DNA of 64,000 bases from Roseiarcus sp963783175 (GTDB lineage Bacteria; Pseudomonadota; Alphaproteobacteria; Rhizobiales; Beijerinckiaceae): assembly GCA_963783175.1 (NCBI GenBank), contig CAWANG010000016.1, forward strand, positions 152,173-216,172, in the 5' to 3' direction. This document shows, one piece after another, positions 28,146 through 36,679 of this stretch. Numbering within the stretch: the first letter of the stretch is position 1; the number at the start of each line of letters is the position of its first letter. Under the pieces are notes generated by a model. The model searched no databases and was not told where the DNA came from. It was given only the letters and a program-made list of their open reading frames with translations. The translations under genes and the position numbers were made by a program.

Positions 28146-28166
28146 ACAGTTCCGAAACGAAACTGT
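28146..28166. promoter_or_regulatory. Candidate TetR operator
   Basis: Inverted repeat ACAGTT (28146-28151), spacer CCGAAACGA, AACTGT (28161-28166), between the divergent emrA-like and tetR genes. A position just upstream of emrA and the symmetry suit a TetR-type repressor. No binding evidence. Confidence 0.5.
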
Positions 28167-28256
28167 TCCGTTCACTTTACTTCGGCGAGGGCCGATCCTA
28201 AATCAAGGGGAGCGAGATGAGTTTCCGGCGATCACGGTCTTGTGAAAGGACGCGCG

Positions 28257-29066
28257 ATGGAGGGGGAACGAGAGGCGGAAGCGGAAGCGGCGTCCGAACG
28301 GGGCGCGATTGGGCGCGGCGTAGTTCGTTGCGGTCGCCCGCCACGCGGACATTCAGGAAAGGTCGAGGAGAGAATTCTCGACGCGGCTGGGCGAGTGTTT
28401 CTTGACCGAGGCTTCAGCGGGGCGAGCATCGACGAAATCGCCGAGGTCGCCTGCGCCGGCAAGCCGACCATCTACTCCAGATTTCCCGGCAAGCAAGCGT
28501 TATTCGTCGCCGTCATCGAGCGGCTTGTTCGCCGCAATACAAACCTCGAGGCGATTTCCTGCGTCGGCGGATCCAGCGAGGAGCGGCTGCAAGCCCTTGC
28601 CGCGGTCATTTTGACCCGGGTCCTGACGCCCGAAACGATCGGGCTGATCCGGGTGGCCGTCGCCGAAGCGCGACGGTTTCCGGATCTGGCGACGAGCGTC
28701 AGCCGCATGGGGCGGGAATGCCCGGCTGAGGCCGTGGCCAAAGTGTTCACGGAGTTTGCCGGGCCCGACGATATAGGCGCGACGCCCGCGTTCGCGCCCG
28801 ATCGACTGAGGGAGACGGCGCGTCTGTTCCTCGACCTGGTCGTGTTGCCGATGCTGGTCAAGGCGCTGTTCGGCGAGGAATTGGCCGCCCTGCGCGTCGA
28901 GATTGGCCCGCACGTCGCCCGCTCGGTCGCTTTCTTTCTGGCCGCTTGCGGCTGCAGAGAGACGCCCGCTTATCGATTTGGGGGCGCCGCCGAACGCGCA
29001 GCTGCGGACGAACCAAGACGCCATCGCCGGATAAGCTCGGCGCGAGCGCTCGCGCGCCGCCTCTAG
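28257..29066 (+). CDS. TetR-family transcriptional regulator
   Basis: 269 residues from the ATG at 28257 (AAGGA upstream); a GTG five codons earlier lacks a ribosome site. The TetR helix-turn-helix is at about residues 38-85, with ILDAAGRVFLDRGFSGASIDEIAEVACAGKPTIYSRF. The ligand domain includes a pattern seen in AefR-like C-terminal regions (ETARLFLDLVVLPMLVKALFG). It is divergent from the EmrA/EmrB-type pair and presumably represses it. The tail is Arg/Ala rich and overlaps the convergent CBS gene by four bases. Confidence 0.9.
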   Translation: MEGEREAEAEAASERGAIGRGVVRCGRPPRGHSGKVEERILDAAGRVFLDRGFSGASIDEIAEVACAGKPTIYSRFPGKQALFVAVIERLVRRNTNLEAISCVGGSSEERLQALAAVILTRVLTPETIGLIRVAVAEARRFPDLATSVSRMGRECPAEAVAKVFTEFAGPDDIGATPAFAPDRLRETARLFLDLVVLPMLVKALFGEELAALRVEIGPHVARSVAFFLAACGCRETPAYRFGGAAERAAADEPRRHRRISSARALARRL

Positions 29067-29782
29067 CTCTTCGCGTCATCTCCTTCCGAGGGCAGGATGA
29101 ACCCGGAGTTCGGCTCGATCCAGGCCACGTGGTCGTGGACCGCAGTGACGCCTGGCGTGTTTTCGGCGATAACTTTGAGCCCGTCGCGGAGCCGCTCGTC
29201 GGTAATCGCGCCGGCGAAAGTGACGACGCCGTTCGCCACCTCGACGCGCACGCTCGCGCGAGGCGCCCAGCCGAGCTTGTCGAGCTCGGCCTGGATGGCG
29301 GCCTTGATCTCGGCGTCGGGATGGGGCGCGTTGGCGCCGGGCGCCGCGGCTAATAGTCCCTTGAGGAGGTCGGAGCGCGAGATCACGCCGACTACGGCTT
29401 CTCCCCGCAGAACCGGCAGCCGCTTGATGCGGCGATGGATCATCTGGTCCACGGCCTGGCTGAGCTCCGCGTCCTCCGCAATCGTCTCGACGTTGCGGGT
29501 CATCACCTCGCCGACCTTGCGCCCGTGCTCGTGCGCATAGGCCTCGGCGAGCCGTCCGCTTCCGAGCAGGAGCTCAAGCCAATGGGGGCGCTTGCGCTCG
29601 CTGCCGAGTTCGCTGCGGCGAAGAAGATCGCCTTCGCTCAAGATCCCGATCACCGCGTTTTGGGCGTCGAAGACGAAGAGCGCGCTGACCCGCGAACGCA
29701 ACATCGTCTCGACCGCCTCGGCTACGCTTGCGGTCTCAGGCACGCCGATCACGCCATAAGTCATCACGTCCCGAACCCGCAT
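29063..29782 (-). CDS. CBS domain pair plus BON domain protein
   Basis: 239 residues. Two CBS motifs at about 8-58 and 90-145 start with VRDVMTYGVIGV and VGEVMTRNVETI; together they form a Bateman module that usually binds adenosyl nucleotides. A BON domain follows at about 155-225 (VRVEVANGVVTFAGAI), normally associated with membrane or phospholipid contact. The combination is common in rhizobia but its role is not defined. It stands alone and converges with the tetR gene. Confidence 0.88.
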   Translation of the reverse strand: MRVRDVMTYGVIGVPETASVAEAVETMLRSRVSALFVFDAQNAVIGILSEGDLLRRSELGSERKRPHWLELLLGSGRLAEAYAHEHGRKVGEVMTRNVETIAEDAELSQAVDQMIHRRIKRLPVLRGEAVVGVISRSDLLKGLLAAAPGANAPHPDAEIKAAIQAELDKLGWAPRASVRVEVANGVVTFAGAITDERLRDGLKVIAENTPGVTAVHDHVAWIEPNSGFILPSEGDDAKS

Positions 29783-29955
29783 TCTTCATTCCTCGCCCGG
29801 GGCCGTTCCGGAAATGGAGCGCACGGCCGCTGGCAGTAAGCGCCGGGCGACGGGCAAGTGGCAAGAGGCGGACCAGGCGGCGTAGTTTCGACTGCCGGCC
29901 GCGCCGCTCTTTTGCTATTGCCTCTAGCGTTGCGCCCGCTGCGGGGAGACGAAAG

Positions 29956-30960
29956 ATGACGAACCCGGTGGTCGTCGAGGCCACGCGCGGAGACAGGATC
30001 GAATCCGCCCACCGCGGCGCCGGCGCGGTCGTCGACGCCGATGGCCGCATCGTCATGGTCTTCGGCGACGTGGAGCGGGCGGTCTATCCGCGCTCGGCGG
30101 TCAAGGCGCTGCAGGCCTTGCCGCTCGTCGAAAGCGGCGCGGCCGACCGCCTGGGCCTGAGCGAGAAGGAGATCGCGCTCGCGTGCGCGTCCCACTCGGG
30201 CGGCGACGACCATGTCGCGACCGCGCGCGCCATCCTTGCCAAGGCAGGGCGCGACGAGCGCGTACTCGAATGCGGCGTTCATTGGCCGCTCGGCGAAGCC
30301 GAGGCGCGCGCGCTTGCACGCTCGGGCGGGACGCCGAACGCGCTCCACAACAATTGCTCGGGCAAACATGCGGGCTTCGTCTGCCTGTCATGCGCCATGG
30401 GCGTCGAGCCGAAGGGCTATGTGGCGCCGGATCATCCGGTTCAGCGCGAGGTCGCCGCGGCGATCGCGGCGGCGACCGGGGCGCGCTTGAGCGAGGAGAT
30501 GCGCGGCGTCGACGGCTGCGCGATTCCGACCTACGCGGTTCCGCTGATCGCGCTCGCGCAAGGGTTCGCGCGGTTTGGGACCGGGGCAGGGCTGTCGCCG
30601 GGGCGCCGGAGAGCTGCAGCGCGCATTCGCGCCGCCGTCGCCGCTCACCCCTTGACGGTCGCCGGAAAAGGCCGTTTCGACACCGAGGTCATGACCCTGC
30701 TCGGCGATTGCGTCTTCACCAAGGGAGGCGCCGAAGGCATGGCCTGCGCTGCGCTGCCCGCGGCCGGGCTCGGCCTCGCGGTCAAGGCCGACGACGGTGG
30801 AGGCCGTGCGGCGCAAGTGATGATTGCGGCGCTCATTCGCCGCTTCGGCGGGTTCGGCGGCGAGACGGCGGCGCGCCTTCAGCCTTTCGTCTCGCCGCGC
30901 CTCTTGAACTGGAATGGGGCCGAAGTCGGGCGCCTGCGTCCGGCGGGCCCGTTAGCATGA
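29956..30960 (+). CDS. Asparaginase II-family protein
   Basis: 334 residues from the ATG at 29956. It belongs to the asparaginase II family typified by the thermolabile Rhizobium etli L-asparaginase. Characteristic blocks are VEATRGDRIESAHRG, YPRSAVKALQALPLVESGA, CASHSGGDDHV, NNCSGKHAGF with the conserved Ser-Gly-Lys, and GRFDTEVM. Likely hydrolyses asparagine to aspartate in the cytoplasm. Its stop overlaps the next possible start (ATGA), so it may be coupled to the ankyrin gene. Confidence 0.88.
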   Translation: MTNPVVVEATRGDRIESAHRGAGAVVDADGRIVMVFGDVERAVYPRSAVKALQALPLVESGAADRLGLSEKEIALACASHSGGDDHVATARAILAKAGRDERVLECGVHWPLGEAEARALARSGGTPNALHNNCSGKHAGFVCLSCAMGVEPKGYVAPDHPVQREVAAAIAAATGARLSEEMRGVDGCAIPTYAVPLIALAQGFARFGTGAGLSPGRRRAAARIRAAVAAHPLTVAGKGRFDTEVMTLLGDCVFTKGGAEGMACAALPAAGLGLAVKADDGGGRAAQVMIAALIRRFGGFGGETAARLQPFVSPRLLNWNGAEVGRLRPAGPLA

Positions 30961-31928
30961 GGCTCGCGGGACTGAGAAAGAGGCCGATTCGCCAAGCCTC
31001 AGCAATAGCGCGGCCGCGCGCGGCCGCGGCCGACAGCCCGTCGAAACACGGGCGTCCTTTCGGACGCCCTAAAGGCCGCGTTTCTCTCTCACCGCCCTTG
31101 CCGCGCTCAGCTAGCGCAACGTTGCGCCTCGCGTCCCTGGTCAGCCTCGCCCTCATCTCAGCCGCGAACCCGTCGCACGCCGCCGACCCCTGCGCCGACA
31201 AGGCGCTCGCCGTGCAGGCGCTCCATCTAGGCGACGAATATCAGGCGACGGCGCTGTTGTTCGCCGTCGCGCGGCTCGGTTGCGAGCCCGAAGCGCGCGC
31301 TCTCCTCGATCGCGGCGCGGCGATCGATGCGAAGGACCGGGAGGGCGCGACAGCACTTGGTCGGTCCGCCGAAGCGGGCAAGATCGCGGTGGCGGCCCTG
31401 CTGATCGACCGGGGCGCCAACGTCAACGCCCGCGCCGTCGACGAATCGACGCCGCTCCTCTACGCTGCCGAAGCAGACCGCGCCGCCATGATCCGCCTGC
31501 TGATCGACCGGGGGGCCGATCCCAATATCTCCGGACGCAAGGGCCTACGCCCGCTCGCCGCAGCCGCCTATAACGGCTCGGCGGGAAGCGTCGAGCTTCT
31601 GCTCAAGCACGGGGCGGATCCGAACGCGCTCGATGACGACGGCAAGAGCGCGATAGTCTACGCCGCCGGCCGCGCCTATGCGCCGATCGTCGCCCTCATG
31701 ATCGCCGTGGGCGTCGACGTCAACCGCCGCTACGCCCACGGCCTCACCGCGTTGATGTGGGCGTCCGGGCATGACGCGTCCGCCGGCGTCGACGACGTCG
31801 AGGCGACGCTGAAGGCGCTGATCGACCATGGCGCCGCGCTCGATCTCAAAGATGACCGCGGCAAGACCGCCGCCGACATCGCCCGCGATCTCGGGCATGA
31901 GCCGGCGGCGGCTCTCTTGACGCGCTGA
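30957..31928 (+). CDS. Exported ankyrin-repeat protein
   Basis: Up to 323 residues. Five or so ankyrin repeats run from about residue 95 to the end (ALLDRGAAIDAKDREGATALG, LLIDRGADPNISGRKGL, LLLKHGADPNALDDDGKSA). A signal peptide, LRLASLVSLALISAANPSHAAD, begins near residue 57. With the ATG at 30957 it would be internal, so translation may really begin at the in-frame TTG at 31098, which puts the signal at the N terminus; neither start has a good ribosome site. The Arg-rich segment between the two starts contains a perfect hairpin. Two cysteines after the signal suggest a periplasmic protein. Confidence 0.8.
   Translation: MRLAGLRKRPIRQASAIARPRAAAADSPSKHGRPFGRPKGRVSLSPPLPRSASATLRLASLVSLALISAANPSHAADPCADKALAVQALHLGDEYQATALLFAVARLGCEPEARALLDRGAAIDAKDREGATALGRSAEAGKIAVAALLIDRGANVNARAVDESTPLLYAAEADRAAMIRLLIDRGADPNISGRKGLRPLAAAAYNGSAGSVELLLKHGADPNALDDDGKSAIVYAAGRAYAPIVALMIAVGVDVNRRYAHGLTALMWASGHDASAGVDDVEATLKALIDHGAALDLKDDRGKTAADIARDLGHEPAAALLTR
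31050..31069. repeat. Perfect hairpin near the ankyrin 5' end
   Basis: GGGCGTCC, loop TTTC, GGACGCCC. There is no T-run after it, so it is not a good intrinsic terminator. It may be a small palindromic element or a leader structure controlling the ankyrin gene. Confidence 0.5.
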
Positions 31929-31994
31929 GCCCCCTCTGCGCTGAAACCTGAATTCACCCGCTTGTTAGGCGCCCGTATATCAGCGCTGGCCGAC

Positions 31995-32519
31995 CTACTT
32001 CAAATAACCAACGTAGTATATCCCGATTACACCTTTCGACTGATCTCGGATTGGTTCATATCCCGTGATGTACGGCTTGCCAAGAATATCGACCTGTCCA
32101 TAGAAAGCTTCGTTCTTCTGGATAGACGCGATCACTTTCCCTTTTGGATCAAGAATCGTTCCGATCGCCCTTGATCCGTCGTCCTTCTTCACGTTCGTAG
32201 CCACGCGCACAAACTGGTCACCATCCTTTACAAAGATAGTGGCTGTCCCGCCTGTTTGCTTCACAACGTCGTCAACAAGCGAAAAATTGTTATCCATCTT
32301 AGTTGAGCCGAAGTAGATTCCCGGCACCTGTTTCCCGGCAACAGTATCCATCCCTTCGATCTTTGGCGGACCCAGCTTATCTGCCATCGACTTCAAGAGT
32401 TCCATCGCCGTCTTCACTTTATCATCCTGGGCGACGCCACTGCTCGGAGCGAATAGGCCCGCAAGGACGAGCGCCGCGGCCCCAAGGATGCTGACAAAAA
32501 CGGATTGTTTCAAGCGCAT
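31995..32519 (-). CDS. Secreted Cache-domain protein
   Basis: 174 residues from the ATG at 32519 with GGGAGG upstream. A signal peptide (residues 1-30, FVSILGAAALVLAGLFA) is followed by a Cache 3/Cache 2-like sensing fold: GIYFGSTKMDNNFSLVDDVVKQTGGTATIF and GKPYITGYEPIRDQSKGVIGIYYVG at the C terminus. There is no kinase or chemotaxis domain attached, so it is a free periplasmic ligand-binding module. Codon use is less GC-rich than its neighbours, hinting at transfer. Confidence 0.85.
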   Translation of the reverse strand: MRLKQSVFVSILGAAALVLAGLFAPSSGVAQDDKVKTAMELLKSMADKLGPPKIEGMDTVAGKQVPGIYFGSTKMDNNFSLVDDVVKQTGGTATIFVKDGDQFVRVATNVKKDDGSRAIGTILDPKGKVIASIQKNEAFYGQVDILGKPYITGYEPIRDQSKGVIGIYYVGYLK

Positions 32520-32944
32520 GAGATTCCTCCCGTTGAAAATGCCGGCAGGAAGCCTCAGATCACCCGTTTGGCCGACATTCACGGATGACCAGGAATCGAC
32601 TCGATCTTGGCCGGCGCTAACGATCATGCGCCACCGATCACCAGCGCAAAATTTAGTATAGAATAAGTATTATATCATCGTTCGGTGTCTTTGTCCGATT
32701 GCTTGGTGCGGCGTTTCGTCGCGAGATCGATAAGGCGCGCGCCATGTAACGCTGTCTAATGTGATGTTGCGGGCATCCGAGTTCCCGCCGGAGCGCGAGG
32801 ATGACTACTCAATATTGAATTACCCCGGCCGGCGCGCCCTCGAGGAACGACCTCTGTTTGCGCAGTGCGGCCAGTCTCACTGGTCGTCTTCGCACGGTGA
32901 CAATCACCACTGGCGCCAGAACACGATTGGGGTTTCGACTCACT
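32520..32944. other. Intergenic region upstream of the Cache gene
   Basis: No gene recognised. It holds an AT-rich patch with a good sigma-70-like promoter facing the Cache gene, and otherwise nothing I can name. Confidence 0.5.
32669..32697 (-). promoter_or_regulatory. Sigma-70-like promoter for the Cache gene
   Basis: On the minus strand a perfect TATAAT (-10, 32669-32674) follows CGGACA (-35, four of six consensus, 32692-32697) with a 17-base spacer, about 150 bases upstream of the ATG at 32519. Confidence 0.5.
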
Positions 32945-33497
32945 CTAAAGCCCAGCCAAATAGGCGGCGATCGCAGTGAGCTGATCGGGCGTGACGGTGT
33001 GTATGAGGTCGGACATGCCGGGATTGTTGGCGCGGGCGCCGGTCCGGAAATCCGTCATCGTCTTGGCGAGATAATCGCGTTTCTGGCCTGCGAGCCGGGG
33101 AACGGACGAATCGCCTTGAAACTGCTCCAGATGGCAGCTCGTGCAGACGACTGAATTGATGGCGACCATCGCGGCGTCCTTCTCCGCCTTTGTGGCGCTC
33201 GGCGCGCCGGTGCTGGGCCAGGGTTTGGCGGCGAAATATTCGGCGAGCGCCAGCGCGTCCTGCTTTGACGACGTATTGGGCGATCGGCGTCATGCGGTAG
33301 TCCTTTCGAGCGCCCTTCTGGAAATCGCGGAATTGGATATAAAGGTAGCCCGCGTTTTGTCCCCAAATTATGGGCGTCGTCGGGTCCTCCGGTATGCCTT
33401 TTTCGCCGTGGCACGCGCCGCAGAGCGCCGCCTTATCCTCGATCGTATCCGCCCAAGCGGCGGTCGCGCCGGCGAGGAGCGCGGCCACGAGCAACAC
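32945..33497 (-). CDS. Diheme c-type cytochrome, frameshifted
   Basis: Periplasmic electron carrier of the cytochrome c4/class I type. Start GTG at 33497; a signal peptide (LLVAALLAGATAAWA) is followed by the first haem site CGACH, then GQNAGYLYIQFRDFQKGARKD. The frame breaks after QYVVK and continues in the next frame as QDALALAEYFAAKPWP, then the second haem site CTSCH and GLxL-type C terminus. One extra G at 33263 accounts for this. The 5' end may hold another indel, because an ATG with GAGGGA lies just upstream in a shifted frame. It is downstream of the PQQ dehydrogenase and is its likely electron acceptor. Confidence 0.82.
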
Positions 33498-33573
33498 TAC
33501 GCAACATCACAGGGATTCCCTCGCGTGCCAACATCGCGCCCAGTTCGCGCGCGGTGATCAGCTTAAGTCAAAC

Positions 33574-33608
33574 AAAAAGGCCGCTCCGCTCGGCGAGCGA
33601 AGCGGCCT
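33574..33608 (-). terminator. Intrinsic terminator after the PQQ dehydrogenase
   Basis: On the minus strand a GC-rich stem, AGGCCGCT-TCGCTCG pairing with CGAGCGGAGCGGCCT, is followed directly by TTTTT. It sits 15 bases beyond the dehydrogenase stop, before the cytochrome gene, so the cytochrome may depend on read-through or its own promoter. Confidence 0.8.
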
Positions 33609-33622
33609 CGAGGCGCGAAGCG

Positions 33623-35360
33623 TCACTCGATGGTGAAAGCGATGATGTTGTTGCCGCGCTTCGAGTTGATCTGGGCGTTGCCGCCCGAACCGACGACGAC
33701 GTACTGCTTGCCGCCGACCTCATACGAAGACGGGGGCGCATTGACGCCTGCGCCGGTCTGGAACTGCCAGAGCACCCTGCCGTTGGCCGTGTCGTAGGCT
33801 TTGAACCAGCCGTTGGCTTCGCCGGTGAACAGGAGTCCGCCTGCGGTGGCGAGGCTGCCGCCGATCATCGGCTCCGGCGTCTTGACCTGCCAGGCGATCT
33901 TTCCGTTGTTGTAGTCGACCGCGGTGACATTGCCGAAGCTCTCCTCGCCGGGGATCACGGTGAAAGCTCCGCCGAGCCACAGCTTGCCGTCCGGATAGGC
34001 GGCGCTCGCGACCGTGTAGGTCATCGGCTGATGCAGATTGATCGCGAAGGCCATGTTGTGATTCGGATCGGTCGAGAGCGGCGACCATTCGACGCCGCCG
34101 TTCGCGCCCGGGAACATCCGGGCCGAATTGGGATCAAGCGGCTGCGTCGGGGTCGGCAACGTCCACCGGCCCTTCTGATCCACCATCGGGTCGGAGAACC
34201 TGATGAGGCTGCAGTCCTTGCGATCGTGAACGTAGATATAGCCGGTCTTGCCGGCGTGCATGACGGCCGGAATCATCTTGCCCGACTTGTCCGCTGCGTT
34301 GACGAGCACAGTCGGGCTCACGGCGTCGAGGTCCCAGACGTCATGCGGCGATGTACTGGAAGTGGCAGACGTACTTGCCGGTGTCGAGATCGAGTGAGAC
34401 GAGGGAGTCGGTGTAGAGGTTGTCGCCGGGGCGGATCGCGCCGTCGAGATCGGGCGAGGGGTTACCGACAACGAAGTAGATGCGCTTCGCCGCCAGATCG
34501 ACCGACGGATTTTGCCATACGCCGCCGCCCAGCGTCTTGTAGGGGTCGCCGTTCTTGGCCAGCGCCGCCTTCTCGGCGTCGATGTCGCGATGTTCATCGC
34601 GGCCGGTGGCGTCCTTGGTCGCCCAAACGCCGACGGAGTTCTCGGGGATGGTGTCGAAGCTCCAGATCGGCTTGCCGTCCTTGGCGTCGTAGGCCTTGAC
34701 GAAACCGCGAATGCCATACTCGCCGCCGTTCGTGCCGATCAGGATTTTGCCGTCGACGGCGGTCGGGGCCATCGTCTCGCTGTAGCCCTTCTCGGGATCG
34801 CCGACCTGTTGCGACCAGACCTCGCTGCCGGTCTTCGCGTCGAGCGCGACGAGCTTGGCGTCGAGGGTGCCGACATAGACCTTGTCGTCATAGACCGCGA
34901 CGCCGCGGTTGTTGGGGCCGCAGCAGAAGGTCGTCACCGGGCCGAGCTTGGGCTTGTAATGCCAGATTTCGGCGCCGGTCTTGGCGTCGAGCGCGTAGAC
35001 ATGGCTGAATGACGTGGTGACGTACATGACGCCGTCGACGATGATCGGCGAAGTCTCGAGCAACTCTTTGACCTCGGTCGAGAAGATCCAGGCCGGGTGC
35101 AGATGACCGACGTTGCCGCGATTGATCTGGGCATTGGGGTAGAAGCGGGTCTGGTCGTAATTGGCGTTGGTGTGAAGGAAGTTTGCGCCGTCTTTGGCCG
35201 CGTTGTTGAGCTGCTGCTGTGACACCGGCATGATCGCCGCGGTCGCGGCCATAGAGCCCGAACTGTTCTTGATCTCCTGCGCGCCCGCAACCCCAGCCGC
35301 TGCCATCGCGGCGACGCAGATCGATCCAAGCAATAGCGATTGATTGACGACTTTGGTCAT
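33623..35360 (-). CDS. PQQ-dependent alcohol dehydrogenase, lanthanide-type, frameshifted
   Basis: Periplasmic quinoprotein of the XoxF/PedH-like eight-bladed propeller class. Signal peptide residues 1-27 (cleavage AGA-QE). The vicinal disulfide Cys146-Cys147 (TFCCGPNNRG), metal ligands Glu214 (GGEYGIRGF) and Asn300 (VVGNPSPD), and tryptophan-docking repeats are visible. The frame breaks after CHFQYI; with one base (34349) removed it continues PHDVWDLDAVSP, giving catalytic Asp343 and a second Asp at 345. That extra Asp is the lanthanide-coordinating feature of XoxF and PedH; calcium enzymes have Ala or Ser there. Corrected length is about 578 residues. Substrate (methanol or a longer alcohol) cannot be told. 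Confidence 0.88.
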
Positions 35361-35644
35361 CGATGTTCCCTCCCTGACTTGGCCATCTTGCCGCGAAGCG
35401 ATTGATTTGTCACCGCCTCAGAAGCTGGCGGCCGAAGAATTTTCTCTGCGTGGGTCAATCGATGGATAGGCGACGCCTATCGTTCCGTCGGGTGGCCCGG
35501 CCGTACGACAGGCCGATCGCGAAGCGATGACCCGGACCAGCCAATGCGCTCGGCCCGCGGCGAAGTCTTGAACGTTTGATTTTTGTGCGAGACAGAAGTT
35601 CGCAAATGCGCTAACGGACGGTTCTAGCCTCCGGAGGCGTTCGA
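35361..35644. other. Divergent intergenic region
   Basis: Separates the PQQ dehydrogenase and the E1 alpha gene, which diverge, so both promoters should be here. The only structure I see is a 12-bp palindrome GCCTCCGGAGGC at 35627-35638, whose right half is also the ribosome site of the E1 alpha gene. Confidence 0.45.
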
Positions 35645-36679
35645 TTGACGTCACATTCCAGGTCCGCGCGCTTCAGCGTCAACCGTCCGAAGGTCTATGA
35701 TCGTTTGACCGAGGATGATGTTCTCGGCGCGCTGAGGCGGATGCAGCGCATCCGCCGTTTCGAGGAAGCGGCCGAAGATTCGTATATTCGCGGCTTGAGC
35801 TACGGTACGATGCACCTGTCGATTGGGCAGGAAGCGACGGCGGTCGGCGCCTGCATGCCGCTCGGCGACGCCGATTGCATCACCTCGACCCATCGCGGCC
35901 ACGGCCATTGCATCGCCAAGGGCGCCGAGCTCAAGCCGATGTTCGCCGAGTTCCTCGGCCGCGAGAGCGGCTACTGCAAGGGACGCGGCGGCTCGATGCA
36001 CATCGCCGAGCCGGCGAAAGGCAATCTCGGCGCCAACGGCATCGTCGGCGGCGGCTTGCCGATTGCGGTCGGCGCGGCGCTCAGCGCCAAGAAGCGGCGA
36101 ACCGGCGCGGTGGCGCTCGCGTTCTTCGGCGACGGGGCCAACAACGAGGGCGCCTTTCACGAGGCGCTCAACCTTGCCTCGATCTGGAAGCTGCCGGTCG
36201 TGTTCGTCTGCGAAAACAATCAATATGCGATGTCGATGTCGATGGCCCGCGCGACTGCCGCCGCCAATGTCGCCGACCGCGCCAGCGCTTATGCAATTCC
36301 GGGCGTCATCGTCGACGGCAACGATTTCGCCATCGTGGCCGAGGCCTCGTTCGAGGCGACCGAGCGGGCGCGGGCTGGCGAGGGTCCGACGCTGATCGAG
36401 GCCAAGACCTATCGCACGCGCGGCCATTCCCGGTCCGACCGCAACCGCTATCGTTCGCGTGACGAGATCGAGGCCTGGAAAGCGCGCGACCCGATCGCGC
36501 GCTTCGAGGCGGAAATTGTCGCGCTTGGCTTTGCGACCGATGCGCAGGTCGGGGCGATTGCGGCCGAAGTGGAAAAGGAAATGGCCGAAGCGGCGGCCGA
36601 GGCGAGCGCGAGCCCGTGGCCGGCTGCCGCCGACGTCATGCGCGACGTCTATTCGCCAGCCGAGGGCGCGCGTCCGTGA
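35645..36679 (+). CDS. 2-oxo-acid/acetoin dehydrogenase E1 alpha subunit
   Basis: Thiamine-diphosphate E1 alpha subunit, 344 residues. The ThDP motif is GDGANNEGAFHEALN followed by ENNQYAMS at about residues 160-198; STHRGHGHCIAKGA and GRGGSMH are typical of acetoin/pyruvate E1 alpha. The start appears to be TTG at 35645 with GGAGG nine bases upstream; no in-frame ATG near it fits better. Coupled to the E1 beta gene by a GTGA overlap. The E2 fused to a hydrolase in this operon favours the acetoin-type (AcoA) assignment over pyruvate. Confidence 0.88.
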   Translation: MTSHSRSARFSVNRPKVYDRLTEDDVLGALRRMQRIRRFEEAAEDSYIRGLSYGTMHLSIGQEATAVGACMPLGDADCITSTHRGHGHCIAKGAELKPMFAEFLGRESGYCKGRGGSMHIAEPAKGNLGANGIVGGGLPIAVGAALSAKKRRTGAVALAFFGDGANNEGAFHEALNLASIWKLPVVFVCENNQYAMSMSMARATAAANVADRASAYAIPGVIVDGNDFAIVAEASFEATERARAGEGPTLIEAKTYRTRGHSRSDRNRYRSRDEIEAWKARDPIARFEAEIVALGFATDAQVGAIAAEVEKEMAEAAAEASASPWPAAADVMRDVYSPAEGARP

